Source: Leptobrachium leishanense
Taxonomy: Eukaryota; Chordata; Amphibia; Anura; Megophryidae
Assembly (NCBI GenBank): GCA_009667805.1
Contig: CM019067.1
Span: 65,580,637 to 65,644,636, forward strand
Length of the DNA stretch: 64,000 nucleotides
Reading direction: 5' to 3'
Of this stretch, positions 1 to 10,798 are shown one piece after another. The position numbers were made by a program, and so were the translations under genes. The notes under the pieces were generated by a model. That model worked only from the letters and a program-made list of their open reading frames with translations, was not told the DNA's origin and did no database searches. How positions within the stretch are numbered: the first letter of the stretch is position 1; each line of letters starts with the position of its first letter.

Positions 1-489
1 TATTTTTAGGATATTTTAGGCATTTTTCTTATATTTTTTATTTTTTTTTATTTTTAAGTTTACTTCTTTTTTCTGTAACAGCCCTCTTTATTATCATTCC
101 CTGGACCTCATATGTAAATTTCAGACATGTTCGCTCAGTAGTTTCTTTGCAAACAGTGGTTCACTTTTCACACATTCAAACTGTTTTGCTAATTTATTCA
201 CTGCTTCTTCTGCTGTGTCGAAGGCTGCGATCGGCTCCTGTTCGGGTTTTTCTGTGGTTTTTGGCAGGTTAATCCAGATGTTTTTGCGTGTTTTCGGTGT
301 GCATTCGCTGGGTTTTGCGGTTAGTTTTCGTCGGGTTTGCGGCAGCTTTTCCCTGCAATGTGGGGACCCTGTGTGCTTGCTGAATACACCGCAGGGTCAC
401 CGAAATGGGATCGGCAAAAGGAACCGAATTGAAGAGAAGGAAAAGTCACCGAACGTGCGGTGACTTTTCGAATCTCTTTGAATAACCCT
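1..489. repeat. Right part of a long MITE-like repeat, cut by the window edge
   Basis: This stretch is a diverged copy of 26890-27718. The two share the T-rich block, the stretch about TTATTATCATTC, the ATCGGCTCCTG segment, and the right end CTTTGAATAACCC. The other copy begins with a matching inverted end (GGGTATTCAAAGAG), so the family looks like a terminal-inverted-repeat element of about 830 bp. Short open frames here are not shared between the copies and are not called as genes. Confidence 0.7.
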
Positions 490-791
490 GTTATTATAGG
501 AGACATTAATTTTCACCACTGTGGGAAAGCACGGGCTATTCCATGGAGCTTGCGCTTCCACCCAGGAGACAGTGTTTCACTGTGAAATTAAGGTAGCTCA
601 AACAACCCTGTGAAAGTATTTTTTTTTCAGAATGGTAATCCGCATACTAATGCTCAGTGCAACAAAAGATACTTCTGTCATGTAGAAATTGCCTAAACCC
701 TATGATGCATCTAATAAGGGGGTACATATTTATTAGTACTATAGATTTGATTAATCTATACTGCAGGAGGGATGAGTTCGATATCTTAGAG

Positions 792-982
792 CGGGGTTCC
801 CAACCACGGTCCTCAGGACCCCCCCCCCCCCCAACAGGTCAGGTTTTCCAGATATGTGAAGCACAGCACAGGTGATATGATTTGCTGCTCAGTGATTGCA
901 GGATTCAGTCTGCATTTCCCCAAGGTGATCCATAAAACCTAGCCTGTTAGGGGGACTTGAGGACCGAGGTTAGGAACCACTG
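792..982. mobile_element. 191-bp hAT-type MITE with perfect 8-bp target duplication
   Basis: The element has inverted ends (GGTTCCCAACC at the left, GGTTAGGAACCACTG at the right) and is flanked by the direct repeat TCTTAGAG at 784-791 and 983-990. An 8-bp duplication is the hAT hallmark. Two more copies, at 40817-40991 (opposite orientation) and 56647-56831, share the core around GATATGATTTGCTGCTCAG. Confidence 0.85.
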
Positions 983-990
983 TCTTAGAG

Positions 991-2085
991 TGTAAGGTCT
1001 TGTGCAGCGCCCGTTTAAACATGGCGGATCTTGTCACCCTTGATATACCACACACATACTCTCCTACAGTAACATACTCCAATCTACTAGGACAGCTGTC
1101 TGAGCCTTATAGGTTGGTTATTTTGCTAATTTCTGCATATTTATACAATAATAGAGATTCATATTTAAAGTTTGCCTTAGGCCTCACTGACTCTACAACC
1201 ACCTCTGGCAACAAGCCCTTGATCACTAATCAAACCTGTCTTCCAGGCTTTGAAAACAATACCATCTAGTGTTCAAAGCATGAAGTAGGTCAGCTGTGAT
1301 GCCCACAGAGACAAAAGGCAAGGAAAAGTAACATATCTAATGGCTGGGGCTGCCAAGGATCTCATAAAAACAGCTTCTAAAATGTATACTGAAAGGTGAA
1401 ACTTAACTTAGATTTAGGGAAAAGCAATCAATATTGACATAATATGTAAATTCATTTTAAGACTCTGATCATAACGCTCGTCTATGCCTGAAATATTTGC
1501 TCAATTTTAGAAAGCAGGCGCCAGCACGTTACGGATCTTGTAAATATGAGCACGGCACTTACTAAATTCTGCTTTTTCACATTGAAAACAAAACCATCAT
1601 ATTCCCAATGTAATCATAACAGAGTATCATGAAATTTATCCTGAAAAGGTATCTTATAAACAAAATTACTTTTAGTCCTATATGTAATGAGAAAAAAATG
1701 CAATTTACCTAGGGGTCAAGTCTTAAAAAAAATAAGTGTGGGAACTCCTCAAAATTCATGTCCCCAAATTAGCGCTTATCATCTCGTGTGAAGTGATGTA
1801 TTTTACATACAGTATGTATGTGGATTTTTATGACAGTTTAAGTCCTATTTTTATAGTGACGTGGCAGGGAGTATATATGATTGGATCCCTAAACATAAGC
1901 TTTCTAGTGTGTGGGACCAAAGGGAACTCTTTTCCATCTGCAAAAATCGTGGAGGAACTGCATTCCCCCTGGACTTGACCCCTGAATTTACCCATTATTT
2001 ACGATATATATATATATATATGGATATGCAAAACTCATTCTTAATTCCAGGCACAATCTTATACTGTAGATGAGACTCATGTACT
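991..2085. other. AT-rich intergenic DNA, no gene recognised
   Basis: Only short open frames without recognisable domains are present, for example an 89-codon one at 1000-1269. A (TA)n tract lies near 2005-2021. I see no RNA gene or promoter signature. Confidence 0.5.
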
Positions 2086-2285
2086 GGCTGGGTGGAGTAG
2101 AGGTAACATCACTGCTCTGCATGGAGAGAGCCTGTGGAGACACGGGTTCGATCCTGGCAAGAGCACCTCTCCAGTAAGTGTCCTTGGGCAAGACACCTAA
2201 CGGTACATACTTGCCACCCAGGACATACTTAAAAACAAGAGAAATCTCAATGTATCCTTCCTGGTAAAATCCTTTTAAAAAAATG
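2086..2285 (+). mobile_element. tRNA-derived SINE
   Basis: A polymerase III-like head contains a B box (GGTTCGATCCTGG near 2146-2158). It is followed by a core with GTCCTTGGGCAAGACAC, resembling the core of MIR/V-SINE type elements, and a tail CCTTCCTGGTAAAATCC ending in A-rich sequence. The same tail occurs near 43345-43382 and, inverted, near 5765-5800, so the family is dispersed. It is not a functional tRNA gene because no complete cloverleaf is visible. Confidence 0.7.
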
Positions 2286-2962
2286 TAAGCATTCTGAAGT
2301 ATGCTGCATATTGCCTCTATGACACAATGTTATGGGAATGTTGCACAGGGAGTGGTGTGGTGTGATGTGAGGAAATGTCTACTTGCCTCCTTATAGACAT
2401 ATTTTACTGGAAAAGTTAGGTCTTGGTCAATGATATTTAGGAGTGGGATAACATGTCTGCAAAATGAGGGAAGAGAAATCATGTGACCTGATGAAGGTGT
2501 CATAACTCTAAACAGAGATACAAGGAAATACAAGATTCCAAGAAGGAATGAGCAAATTGGGTGAAGGTGTTATACACATCATGATTTGGTCAGGCCTTGA
2601 GCAGCACAAAAACCAAACACACCCCTGGCATAACCGGTTATGGCCATGGGGGGGGGGGAATGTAAGGACCATGAAGAAAATATGAATTGCAACTAGTTAG
2701 TACTTTGTTCTCCATTGACATATTACTTGGGAGGGATTACTACAATTGAGTCATTTTCTTGGATTGGGCACTGTAGGATCAACGTGTTCAGATGTCCCGC
2801 TGCCATTGAATTTGAAAATACATGGCCTTTCATTACATTCTCTTACCTGGGGTCCAGGGAGACACACATCCCTTTTTTAGTCAAAACACAAACCAACAGG
2901 ACTGGGGATGGTTTGATATGTCAAAGGTTCTTTATTTGTAATTATATATTTATTTCGTTTTA
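2286..2962. other. Intergenic DNA without recognised gene
   Basis: It contains a G-rich run near 2650-2659 and short open frames with no domain. Nothing else could be supported. Confidence 0.4.
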
Positions 2963-3372
2963 GGCTAGGGTCAAACGAACGCATTATTCGCAGCGACCGT
3001 CAAAAAGTGCGTCATACGCATTGACGTATTTTTTCACGGAATGCGCGAAAACGGTCATGCGATGCGCATTTTCGTGCATGATTTTTTACGGATCGTCAAT
3101 AAAACACTTTTTGCGTCTGGACGTTATGTTGGCCGGACATGAGCAGCGTCTGACATCTCCTAATCACGCACACTCGCCGCTAGCGGACGCAGCGCACTCT
3201 GTACGTCAGTACTAGCAGTTCTGCGTTCTCAAAAAAAATGCGTTAATTTTCCAGTTGCATCGTGCGGCCGCACTTCGTATATTGGCTGTCATTGCGAGTC
3301 ATTTGCTGCTACTGCGGCCGTGATTAAGTGCACCTAAACGCACGATAAAAATGCGCTAGTCTGACCCCAGCC
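2963..3372. mobile_element. TTA-target MITE, subfamily A (410 bp)
   Basis: The ends are GGCTAGGGTCAAACGAACGC and, inverted, GTCTGACCCCAGCC, flanked by TTA at 2960-2962 and 3373-3375. The interior is rich in CG-containing words such as GTGCGTC and GCGGCCG. Related copies lie at 26345-26765, 34720-35100 and 42376-42770. A 3-bp TTA/TAA target suggests the PIF/Harbinger group, but no transposase is present to confirm this. Confidence 0.8.
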
Positions 3373-3509
3373 TTAAAGTCATAGTAACAAAGAAATTTAA
3401 GAGCAACTTGGTTCCCAAATGCAGGCTTTCACAGAGGACTCGCAGGTCCGAAGTCAAAGGTTCTATCTCAAGTGTTTGAAAAGGTTAAATATGGAAACCA
3501 AGTGCCTAA

Positions 3510-3958
3510 GGCTGGTGTCAGACGAGCGTAGTGTTCACGTCCGTGATGGTGCCTAAAAGTAGGTCCGTGATAGCATGAAAGAAAGCCCATCGGAGCCCGA
3601 CACACGAAGTACGTCCGCACTGAACTGCGGAGGCACAACGGCCGCGGCCCACGGACGCAAGGCATGCAAGAACGTACAACCCCTAGAACGGCCGCACAAA
3701 GTGCGCTGCGTCCGCAACGTCTGCATAGCTTTGTGTGTGAGTGATGGAACGTGGACAGACGGACTGCATTTATACGTCCAGTATTTTTCACGGACAAAAT
3801 GTTTTTGCTTTTTAATTTATTTTCCCTCCTACAACGGTCAAAATATACGTCAGTGAAAAAAACAGACTGCGTGACCACTACTGCGTCTTCCGTACTAACG
3901 TACGTCCGTACTGCATGGAAGCACAGTCCGTAGAAATCACGTTCGTCTGACCCTAGCC
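3510..3958. mobile_element. TTA/TAA-target MITE, subfamily B (449 bp)
   Basis: It has the ends GGCTGGTGTCAGACGAGCG and GTTCGTCTGACCCTAGCC. Its length matches the 14255-16327 copy once the Tc1 insertion there is subtracted (450 bp). Flanking triplets are TAA on the left and TTA on the right, so this copy lacks an exact duplication. The 136-codon minus-strand frame at 3468-3878 is an accident of the repeat. Confidence 0.75.
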
Positions 3959-3978
3959 TTATTCAGGTACTGTTGCAT

Positions 3979-4153
3979 GGTTATTCAGAGAAAGGGGAAA
4001 ATCAGGAGATCTAGCAGGAGGAGAGAACAATCTAGACCAAATAGCCGATTTGGAAAGTGAGATAAATGGGAGTATTTTTCTGGTTTGGCTATTTTGACCT
4101 AGAATTTTCACTGCTCCGGTCATTCTCCAGAGTTTCACCTTTCTCTGAATATC
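3979..4153. repeat. Foldback repeat (TTATTCAGAGAAAGG ends)
   Basis: The inverted ends TTATTCAGAGAAAGG and CCTTTCTCTGAATA enclose a segment containing TTTGACCTAGAATTTTC. Related copies are at 35585-35752 and 58247-58393. No target duplication was defined here. Confidence 0.55.
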
Positions 4154-5079
4154 CTTGTAGGTGTTTGTTGAAGATGCAAATACTGGTTGAAAACCGCTGG
4201 TGTTGGAACTCTGAAAAACGCCAGCGTTTCATAAATGTTAGATGCTTCATGGAGCAGCTTCTCCTGCTGATCTTTAGATTTAAGTTTTGTGAAATGCCAG
4301 CGATTTTCGACTGGTGATTGCAATTTCGATAAAGAACAGCAATACCTGAATAACCCAAAAGAGTCTCTTCTGTTTTGACAGCTTTTAAGAAAACCTCCAT
4401 AGCAGAGATCTCAAACTCTGCCCCCCCCCCAAATGTTTATGGTCTACAAGTCACAGAATTCCTGGAATGCAATTGATGGTCAGGGAATCATGGGAGCTAT
4501 AGTTCAAAAACAACTTGGGGGAGCCTGAGTTTGAGCTCTTTGCTCGCAAGATTGAGTGATGGGGGAGAGAACTACACTCTATTAAAAATATTACACTGGG
4601 GAAGAGAACCTGACACCTCTTGGTAACTACCTAGATTTCGAGAGGGAGTTTTTCATCTTAACCTAAGGATCATTTTGAAGATAATTGTCAGGGTCGGGAA
4701 GGGGGAAGCAGGAACCAGGTTCAAAAGTCCCAAGCGAGGTACAGTTCAAGGAGGATCCAAATGCGATGTCAAGGTATAGCCGGGTGGGGACAGGCAGTAA
4801 GCAATCGAAATTGATTAGGCAATCTGGGATCGGTAAACAAAAAATAGGGAAGCACTATAATAGATAATGGCAATGATGGTATAGCACAGTTTTGACATAG
4901 GCAGCAATAACCCCTGCTATTAAAATCACTCACAAAATTGATATAAATTGTAAGCCCATCAAAAAAATACTCAGCCGCCTCTTGTCGCCATCCGGCTGAG
5001 CTGCAAGCTCCAGTTCTCTCAATAGTAGATAAATCACCATGCAGAAGGAATTAAGTAAAAGATTAATAGGCATTAAAAC
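4154..5079. other. Intergenic DNA, mixed repeat scraps
   Basis: It includes a scrap near 4470-4515 that resembles the foldback MITEs with the word ATCATGGGA. A segment at 4685-4860 has only a short open frame. No gene is supported. Confidence 0.35.
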
Positions 5080-5200
5080 AATAAAAACAATGGTGTGGGG
5101 TTAAATCCGACACGTTTCGTCCCTAAAGACTTTATGAAGGATAATCTGCCATGTCCTTATATAGCATATACAATGCATCCTAATGAGGCCCGGTGTGGCT
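5080..5200 (-). mobile_element. Possible Penelope-like terminal fragment with degenerate hammerhead motif
   Basis: On the minus strand this reads AAAGTCTTTAGGGACGAAAC followed by GTGTCGG. Amphibian Penelope-like elements are known to carry hammerhead ribozyme motifs with a similar AAGTC...GACGAAAC signature in their terminal repeats. The expected CTGATGA box is degenerate here, so activity is unlikely. The family assignment rests on this short motif only. Confidence 0.4.
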
Positions 5201-5299
5201 GGTTTTACTCTCAATTCGCGCAAGTTCCGGTCTTCATTAATAAATAAAAAGGAATAAAGTAAAGCAGCAAACAATTTTAAAATATTTATTAATAATTAA

Positions 5300-5500
5300 C
5301 CTCCCTGGCGGTATTCCTGAGTGACTCGGGGTTAAATGTCACTACCGCAAACGGTAACCCCGAGCCACACTCGGGCTGGATGCATACTCACCTCCTCCTG
5401 GCTCCCTGGCTGTGCAGTCCCCCGCAGTGTGATCGCGGCGAGCTGCTTCCTGGTAAGGCTCCCTGCGAGTCACACAATGCAGGGGGCAGGACCAGCAGCA
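5300..5500. mobile_element. Fragment of TTAA-target MITE (CCTCCCTGGCGG end)
   Basis: TTAA at 5296-5299 is followed by CCTCCCTGGCGGTATTCC, the end found in inverted form at the right end of the complete copy 29484-29884. The GAGCCACACTCGGGCTGG interior is also shared with that copy. The right end was not found, so the boundary is approximate. Confidence 0.6.
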
Positions 5501-6687
5501 AATTTAGAAAAAAATTATAATACACTGTATAATCCAAAGTGCAATGTTTATGAACGGCCACTAGATGGCACTACAGGATAAGGAACAGACCATACATCGT
5601 CTCACCCTTGTTTTCAGACAGATTTCAGTGTTTTTTGTTGTATTTTATTGAATATCATTTATTTTCATTATTTTGGATAATTATTTTTGGGATAATAAAT
5701 TATTATGTTGTGTTTCAAACTTTATCGGACTCAGTGTATTTACTATTTTTTTATTTAGTATTTATTTATTTATAAAGGATTTTACCAGTAAGAACCCTAG
5801 CCTTAGTTGTGAGGTTTCCAGTTAATGAAGACCATTAGCTGTTATGGGTGTACAATGTATCTACTAAGCTTGGCAACTAATTAATGTCAGTGGTGGTTAT
5901 AGTTGACATCAGCCATGCAGCATATTTACTACACACATATGTAGGTTCTGCCATACCTACACTTGGGACATCAACAGTGTAAATCCCTGTAGACATGAGA
6001 AATGAACCAACAAGGCACAGGACCAACGTCAACATGACTCACAAGTTTACTAAATCCCTTGACCATTCCAGGAACTGACCTAAAAGCCGAGCGCTAAAAT
6101 GATAATCGATTATTTCGGAAAAAAAGTGAGAAGCATTAGCTTTAAAGAGATTTTTGATTGTGAGTTGTTTTTTTACAGCACGATAGCACTGTAATGTTGT
6201 GAATTAAACGCCTTAAAAGAATTTGATTCGCTGCCTGTCCGTTATAATAATACATATGGGTAACTATCAGGACTGGATTGGGGGAAAAAAAATAGGCCCG
6301 AGAACATGAAACTACAGAAGTTCATTTATTTATATTCTTAAAAAGAAATATGTGACGGTAGTCACCTTGGACTTGGGGTGAATGGACCAGGGGATGCGTT
6401 TGGGAGGTGCGGGTCTGGTGCTTATGTTGAATTCACCCTGTGCCTGTAGGTACAGGGTGTTTGTGCCATCTGTACCGGTCATGGAACCCAGTGCTCAGAG
6501 ACTGTGGGCTGTACTAAAACCTTGCTCCTCCGCTATTCCCCTCATTTAAGCTGTTGTTCTGTGTTTTTGTGACTTTTCCCCCTCATCTATATAAAAACTT
6601 TGCATCCACCGCCGTCCTAGATGCGCGCGCATCCAGCACAGCCGGACCCTTCCAATCGGCTGCACGCAACTCAGCACTAAATAATGC
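5501..6687. other. Intergenic DNA without recognised gene
   Basis: It is AT-rich and carries an inverted SINE-tail scrap near 5765-5800. Nothing else could be supported. Confidence 0.35.
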
Positions 6688-6816
6688 TAATTTAGTCACT
6701 GCTCTGAAGGAGGAGCTGCTGTTCCTTGGCTCCCTGCTAGGAGTTCCATGCTGAACGCGACTCCCAGTGGAGAGCCAAGGAACTGCAGCTCCTCCTTCAG
6801 AGCAGTGAATAAATTA
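6688..6816. repeat. Long near-perfect hairpin (about 55-bp arms)
   Basis: The arm 6688-6743 is the reverse complement, with few mismatches, of 6760-6816; both contain the GAAGGAGGAGCTGC / GCAGCTCCTCCTTC words. The spacer is about 16 bp. It lies about 60 bp left of the 26-bp minisatellite and may be one end of a foldback element. Confidence 0.75.
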
Positions 6817-6872
6817 GCTTTATTTATGTTTGGGGACAATGGTCATGCATAATCTCTCTATAACACAAGGAT

Positions 6873-7485
6873 AAACTTTCCTGGGGTGCACCTGAGCAGC
6901 CAGATCCTGGGGAGCACTGAGAGCAGCCAGATCCTGGGGTGTACCTGAGCAGCCAGATCCTGGGGTGCACCTGAGCAGCCAGATCCTGGGGAGCACTGAG
7001 AGCAGCCAGATCCAGGGATGCACCTGAGCAGCCAGATCCTGGGGAGCACCTGAGCAGCCAGATCCTGGGGAGCGCCTGAGCAGCCAGATCCTGGGGTGCG
7101 CCTGAGCAGCCAGATCCTGGGGTGCGCCTGAGCAGCCAGATCCTGGGGAGCACCTGAGCAGCCAGTTCCGGGTTGCACCTGAGTAGCCAGATCGGGATGC
7201 ACCTGAGCAGCCAGATCCTGGGGTGCGCCTGAGCAGCCAGATCCTGGGGTGCGCCTGAGCAGCCAGATCCTGGGGTGCGCCTGAGCAGCCAGATCCTGGG
7301 GTGCGCCTGAGCAGCCAGATCCTGGGGTGCGCCTGAGCAGCCAGATCCTGGGGTGCGCCTGAGCAGCCAGATCCTGGGGAGCGCCTGAGCCAAGAGATCC
7401 AGGGAAGCACCTGAGTAGCCAGATCGGGATGCACCTGAGCAGCCAGATCCTGGGGAGCACCTGAGCAGCCAGATCCTGGGTGCGA
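6873..7485. repeat. 26-bp minisatellite, about 23 units
   Basis: The unit is close to GCCTGAGCAGCCAGATCCTG plus GGGTGC (26 bp), with central units nearly identical and edge units diverged. Because 26 is not a multiple of 3 and the unit lacks minus-strand stops, all three minus frames stay open for about 220 codons. These are repeat artefacts, not genes. Confidence 0.9.
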
Positions 7486-7877
7486 CAAGCAGCCGCATCA
7501 TTAGTAGCACTGGGCAACCAGATACTCTACAACAATAGACTGCCCTCCGGCCAGGATTAACACATAGTCAGAACATAATCCAAATTCCCTTAAATCTGTC
7601 CGTCGTGTGCCCTGAAGCCCAGATTGAAACTCCAGCCAATAACCATCCAGAAGCCAGACGTACCCACCAATCCCCATAAAGGATCGCACAGCAGTCGCTT
7701 TAATGGAAACCTCTGCAGAAACTTTAACCACCAGCACCCTGATAACTCTTTGTCCCAGTAGGGTGCTCTTTTGGGGTTAGGGTCCCCCTCATGGGAGCTG
7801 CAGTTGGGGTGATTTTCAGGAGAGAACTTCATCGGGAACCTGAGTTTCTGAGCCAAACAGGCAGTGGCGTAGGACCC
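7486..7877. other. Intergenic DNA without recognised gene
   Basis: Two overlapping minus frames (78 and 98 codons) show no domain. No other signal was seen. Confidence 0.35.
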
Positions 7878-8012
7878 ACCTAACAAGAGGTTGTCGTGAC
7901 ATGGCAGATGTGCTTAACACTTTAATGGCTATTATAGTAAACTAAAACCTCTGTTTTGTTTCGCATGGAGTAAGCGCAAATGACAACCCTTTCTTTCTTG
8001 TTATGTTTTGGA
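7878..8012. repeat. Compact diverged copy of the 47-kb foldback element
   Basis: It shares, with divergence, the arm words CCTAACAA, CCTCTG/CCTCTA, GTTTTGTTTC and AAGCGCA-ATGAC with the inverted repeat at 47093-47527. It lacks the roughly 250-bp interior that the 47-kb copy carries. This makes it a useful unfilled relative of that element. Confidence 0.5.
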
Positions 8013-8431
8013 TGTTAGGATGTCTTGCTAATATTCTCTCTATAAAATGGAAGAGGGGAGGTAGAAGGTGGTGTTAGCATGCAGTATAGGCGTGAGAGAA
8101 GGTGATTTGTAGAATGGATTTCAGTGTTTTTTCAGGGAGTTTTGTTAATTTTGGAGTTTGTGATTAGGGATGAGCTACAGGTCTGGTGCAAGACTGGTTC
8201 AACACTATGCCAATCACCGCTCAGGGTCCTGATTGGGCAAATTTTGCCCAATCATGGGCTCACAGAGCTAAGTCCCGCAGCACACTATATAACGTTTCCA
8301 CGCAGCGCTTCTGCACGCATTTCAGAGGAGATTTCAGAGGAGATAGTTGTGTCTTGTTACTGCCGGTCTGCCACGCTACTTGGGGGGTCTGGGGGTGTCT
8401 CATTTCTACCAAATATCAGGGAAATTATGTG

Positions 8432-8690
8432 ATGTGTGTCTTGCCACTGTGCCAGCAATTTATTTTGGGGTTTACAACTTTAAAACATTTGTGAATTGAG
8501 GTGATCTTCTGGGTCTTGTCACTGTGCCAGCAAATCTTTTTGGGGCTCACTAATTTCTTTAAAACATTTGTGAATTGAGGTGATCTGTGTCTTGTCACAC
8601 AAACAGTACCACGCATTATTTTGGGGCTCACTAATTTCTTTAAAACATTTGTGAATTAAGGTGATCTGTCTCTTGTCACTGGCTGCCAGC
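8432..8690. repeat. 5' subterminal tandem repeats of the hAT element
   Basis: About three units of 85-90 bp share GTCACTGTGCCAGCAA, TTTTGGGGCTCAC and AAAACATTTGTGAATT. Subterminal repeats are typical transposase-binding regions in hAT elements. That role is inferred from the family. Confidence 0.75.
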
Positions 8691-9472
8691 TATCAGTGTG
8701 TCTCACTGAGTTATACCAGAGTTCTTTAATATATACAGAACTCTGATATAAAGATTTAATCTATATATCACTCACCATGTCTGAAAGAACAAAAAGGACA
8801 GGCAGTCGCTCCCAGACACAGATAAGAGGGCAAGCAGCCCCTGTGTCGGGAGGCTGTGCCTCTGGTCGTGGTGGACGTGGTGCATCCTCTGCAGGGGCAC
8901 GCTTGTCCTTTATAACTGGTGCTGGCCGTCTTCTTAACCTGCAGCAACATAGAGAGGATTTGGTGGATTGGCTAGCCAGGCCATCCTCATCCTCCGAGTC
9001 CTCTGCAGCCAGGCTTCTAGTGCTTTACAGTCCACCTCAGCTGCCAAAGCATCTAATGCAGCCTCCATGTCCACAGCTACTCCTGCCGTAGCCTCGCTAT
9101 CACACACGGAGAAGTCAGCTGAATTGTTTGACTACAATGAGAGTGACATGCTGCTTGAGGATGCGCAGCAAGTACAGTGCTCCAGGGGTTAAGTCCTGGG
9201 AAAAAAAGTGAGAACTCACCCACGAATTCCACAACCCCCATTACCTTAAGAAAATATATATATATATCTCACGAGTATAGCCGGACGAGCCGGTGATACA
9301 ATTTTTTTTGGGTTAACTTTACATTTAAAAGACAAACTTTCAAGAGTGGAAACTATACTGATCAGTGAAAGGTATCACTACGTACAGGTATACTCGTGAT
9401 TGTGGCAACTGGACTAACGCATTTTTTATATAATAAATATATATATATATATATCTCTATCCAGGCACAGAC

Positions 9473-9760
9473 CCCCAGAATAATATACACAGCGCTGAGC
9501 CCCCAGAATAATATACACAGCGCTGAGCCTCCAGAATAACATACACAGCGCTGAGCCCCCAGAATAATATACACAGCGCTGAGCCCCCAGAATAATATAC
9601 ACAGCGCTGAGCCCCCAGAATAATATACACAGCGCTGAGCCCCCAGAATAACATACACAGCGCTGAGCCCCAACAATAACATAATAACATGCACAGCACA
9701 GAGCCCCCATAATAATATACACAGCACTGAACCCCAAGAATAATATGCACAGCACTGATT
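9473..9760. repeat. 28-bp minisatellite, about 10 units
   Basis: The unit is CACAGCGCTGAGCCCCCAGA plus ATAATATA (28 bp). The first units are near identical and the last ones diverge. It is part of the nested hAT-type element. Open minus frames of 109-181 codons across it are artefacts. Confidence 0.9.
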
Positions 9761-9764
9761 ATAT

Positions 9765-9890
9765 GGATATATTTTCCCCAGTTCACATGGATATAATTGC
9801 CCCCAGCTCATATGGGTATATATTGCCCCCAGCTCATATGGATATAATTGCCCCCAGCTCTCATGGATAATGCCCCCAGGTCTCATGGAT
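9765..9890. repeat. Transitional short tandem repeats (CAGCTCATATGGATATAATT type)
   Basis: About four to five loosely repeated units link the 28-bp array to the 22-bp array. The ATGGATA word is already that of the next array, which suggests the 22-bp unit grew out of this sequence. Confidence 0.65.
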
Positions 9891-10798
9891 AATGCCCCAG
9901 GTCTCATGGATAATGCCCCCAGCTCTCATGGATAATGCCCCAACTCTCATGGATACTGCCCCCTGGTCTCATGGATATGCCCCTGGTCTCAAGGATATGC
10001 CCCTGGTCTCAAGGATACTGCCCCTGGTCTCATGGATACTGCCCCTGGTCTCATGGATACTGCTCCTGGTCTCATGGATACTGCTCCTGGTCTCATGGAT
10101 ACTGGTCTCATGGATACTGCCCCTGGTCTCATGGATACTGCCCCTGGTCTCATGGATACTGCCCCTGGTCTCATGGATAGTGCCCCTGGTCTCATGGATA
10201 CTGCCCCTGGTCTCATGGATACTGCCCCTGGTCTCATGGATAGTGCCCCTGGTCTCATGGATACTGCCCCCAGGTCTCATGGATAATGCCCCAGGTCTCA
10301 TGGATAATGCCCCTGGTCTCAAGGATATGCCCCTGGTCTCAAGGATACTGCCCCTGGTCTCATGGATACTGCCCCTGGTCTCATGGATACTGCTCCTGGT
10401 CTCATGGATACTGGTCTCATGGATACTGCCCCTGGTCTCATGGATACTGCCCCTGGTCTCATGGATACTGCCCCTGGTCTCATGGATAGTGCCCCTGGTC
10501 TCATGGATACTGCCCCTGGTCTCATGGATACTGCCCCTGGTCTCATGGATAGTGCCCCTGGTCTCATGGATAGTGCCCCTGGTCTCATGGATAGTGCCCC
10601 CTGGTCTCATGGATACTGCCCCCTGGTCACATGGATACTGCCCCCTGGTCACATGGATACTGCCCCCTGGTCACATGGATACTGCCCCCTGGTCTCATGG
10701 ATACTGCCCCCTGGTCTCATGGATACTGCCCCCTGGTCTCATGGATAGTGCCCCTGGTCTCATGGATACTGCCCCTGGTCTCATGGATACTGCCCCCA
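9891..10798. repeat. 22-bp minisatellite, about 40 units, with higher-order duplication
   Basis: The unit is CCTGGTCTCATGGATACTGC plus CC (22 bp). A variant block with AAGGATATGC units recurs at 9991 and again at 10321, exactly 330 bp (15 units) apart, showing block duplication. The array keeps long frames open on both strands (410 codons plus, 227 codons minus) because the unit has no stop in most frames. These are not genes. Confidence 0.92.

Noticed and set aside
1000..1269. 89-codon open frame as a gene
   Set aside because: No domain, splice context or promoter; length is within chance in this DNA.
2086..2285. Functional tRNA gene
   Set aside because: It has a B box and SINE-type core and tail but no cloverleaf; it is a SINE.
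6820..7517. Three minus-strand frames of about 220 codons as a repeat protein
   Set aside because: All three frames are open because of unit composition; there is no conserved start, domain or gene context.
9891..10798. CRISPR-like regular array
   Set aside because: The units are contiguous with no unique spacers, and the DNA is a vertebrate genome; it is a minisatellite.
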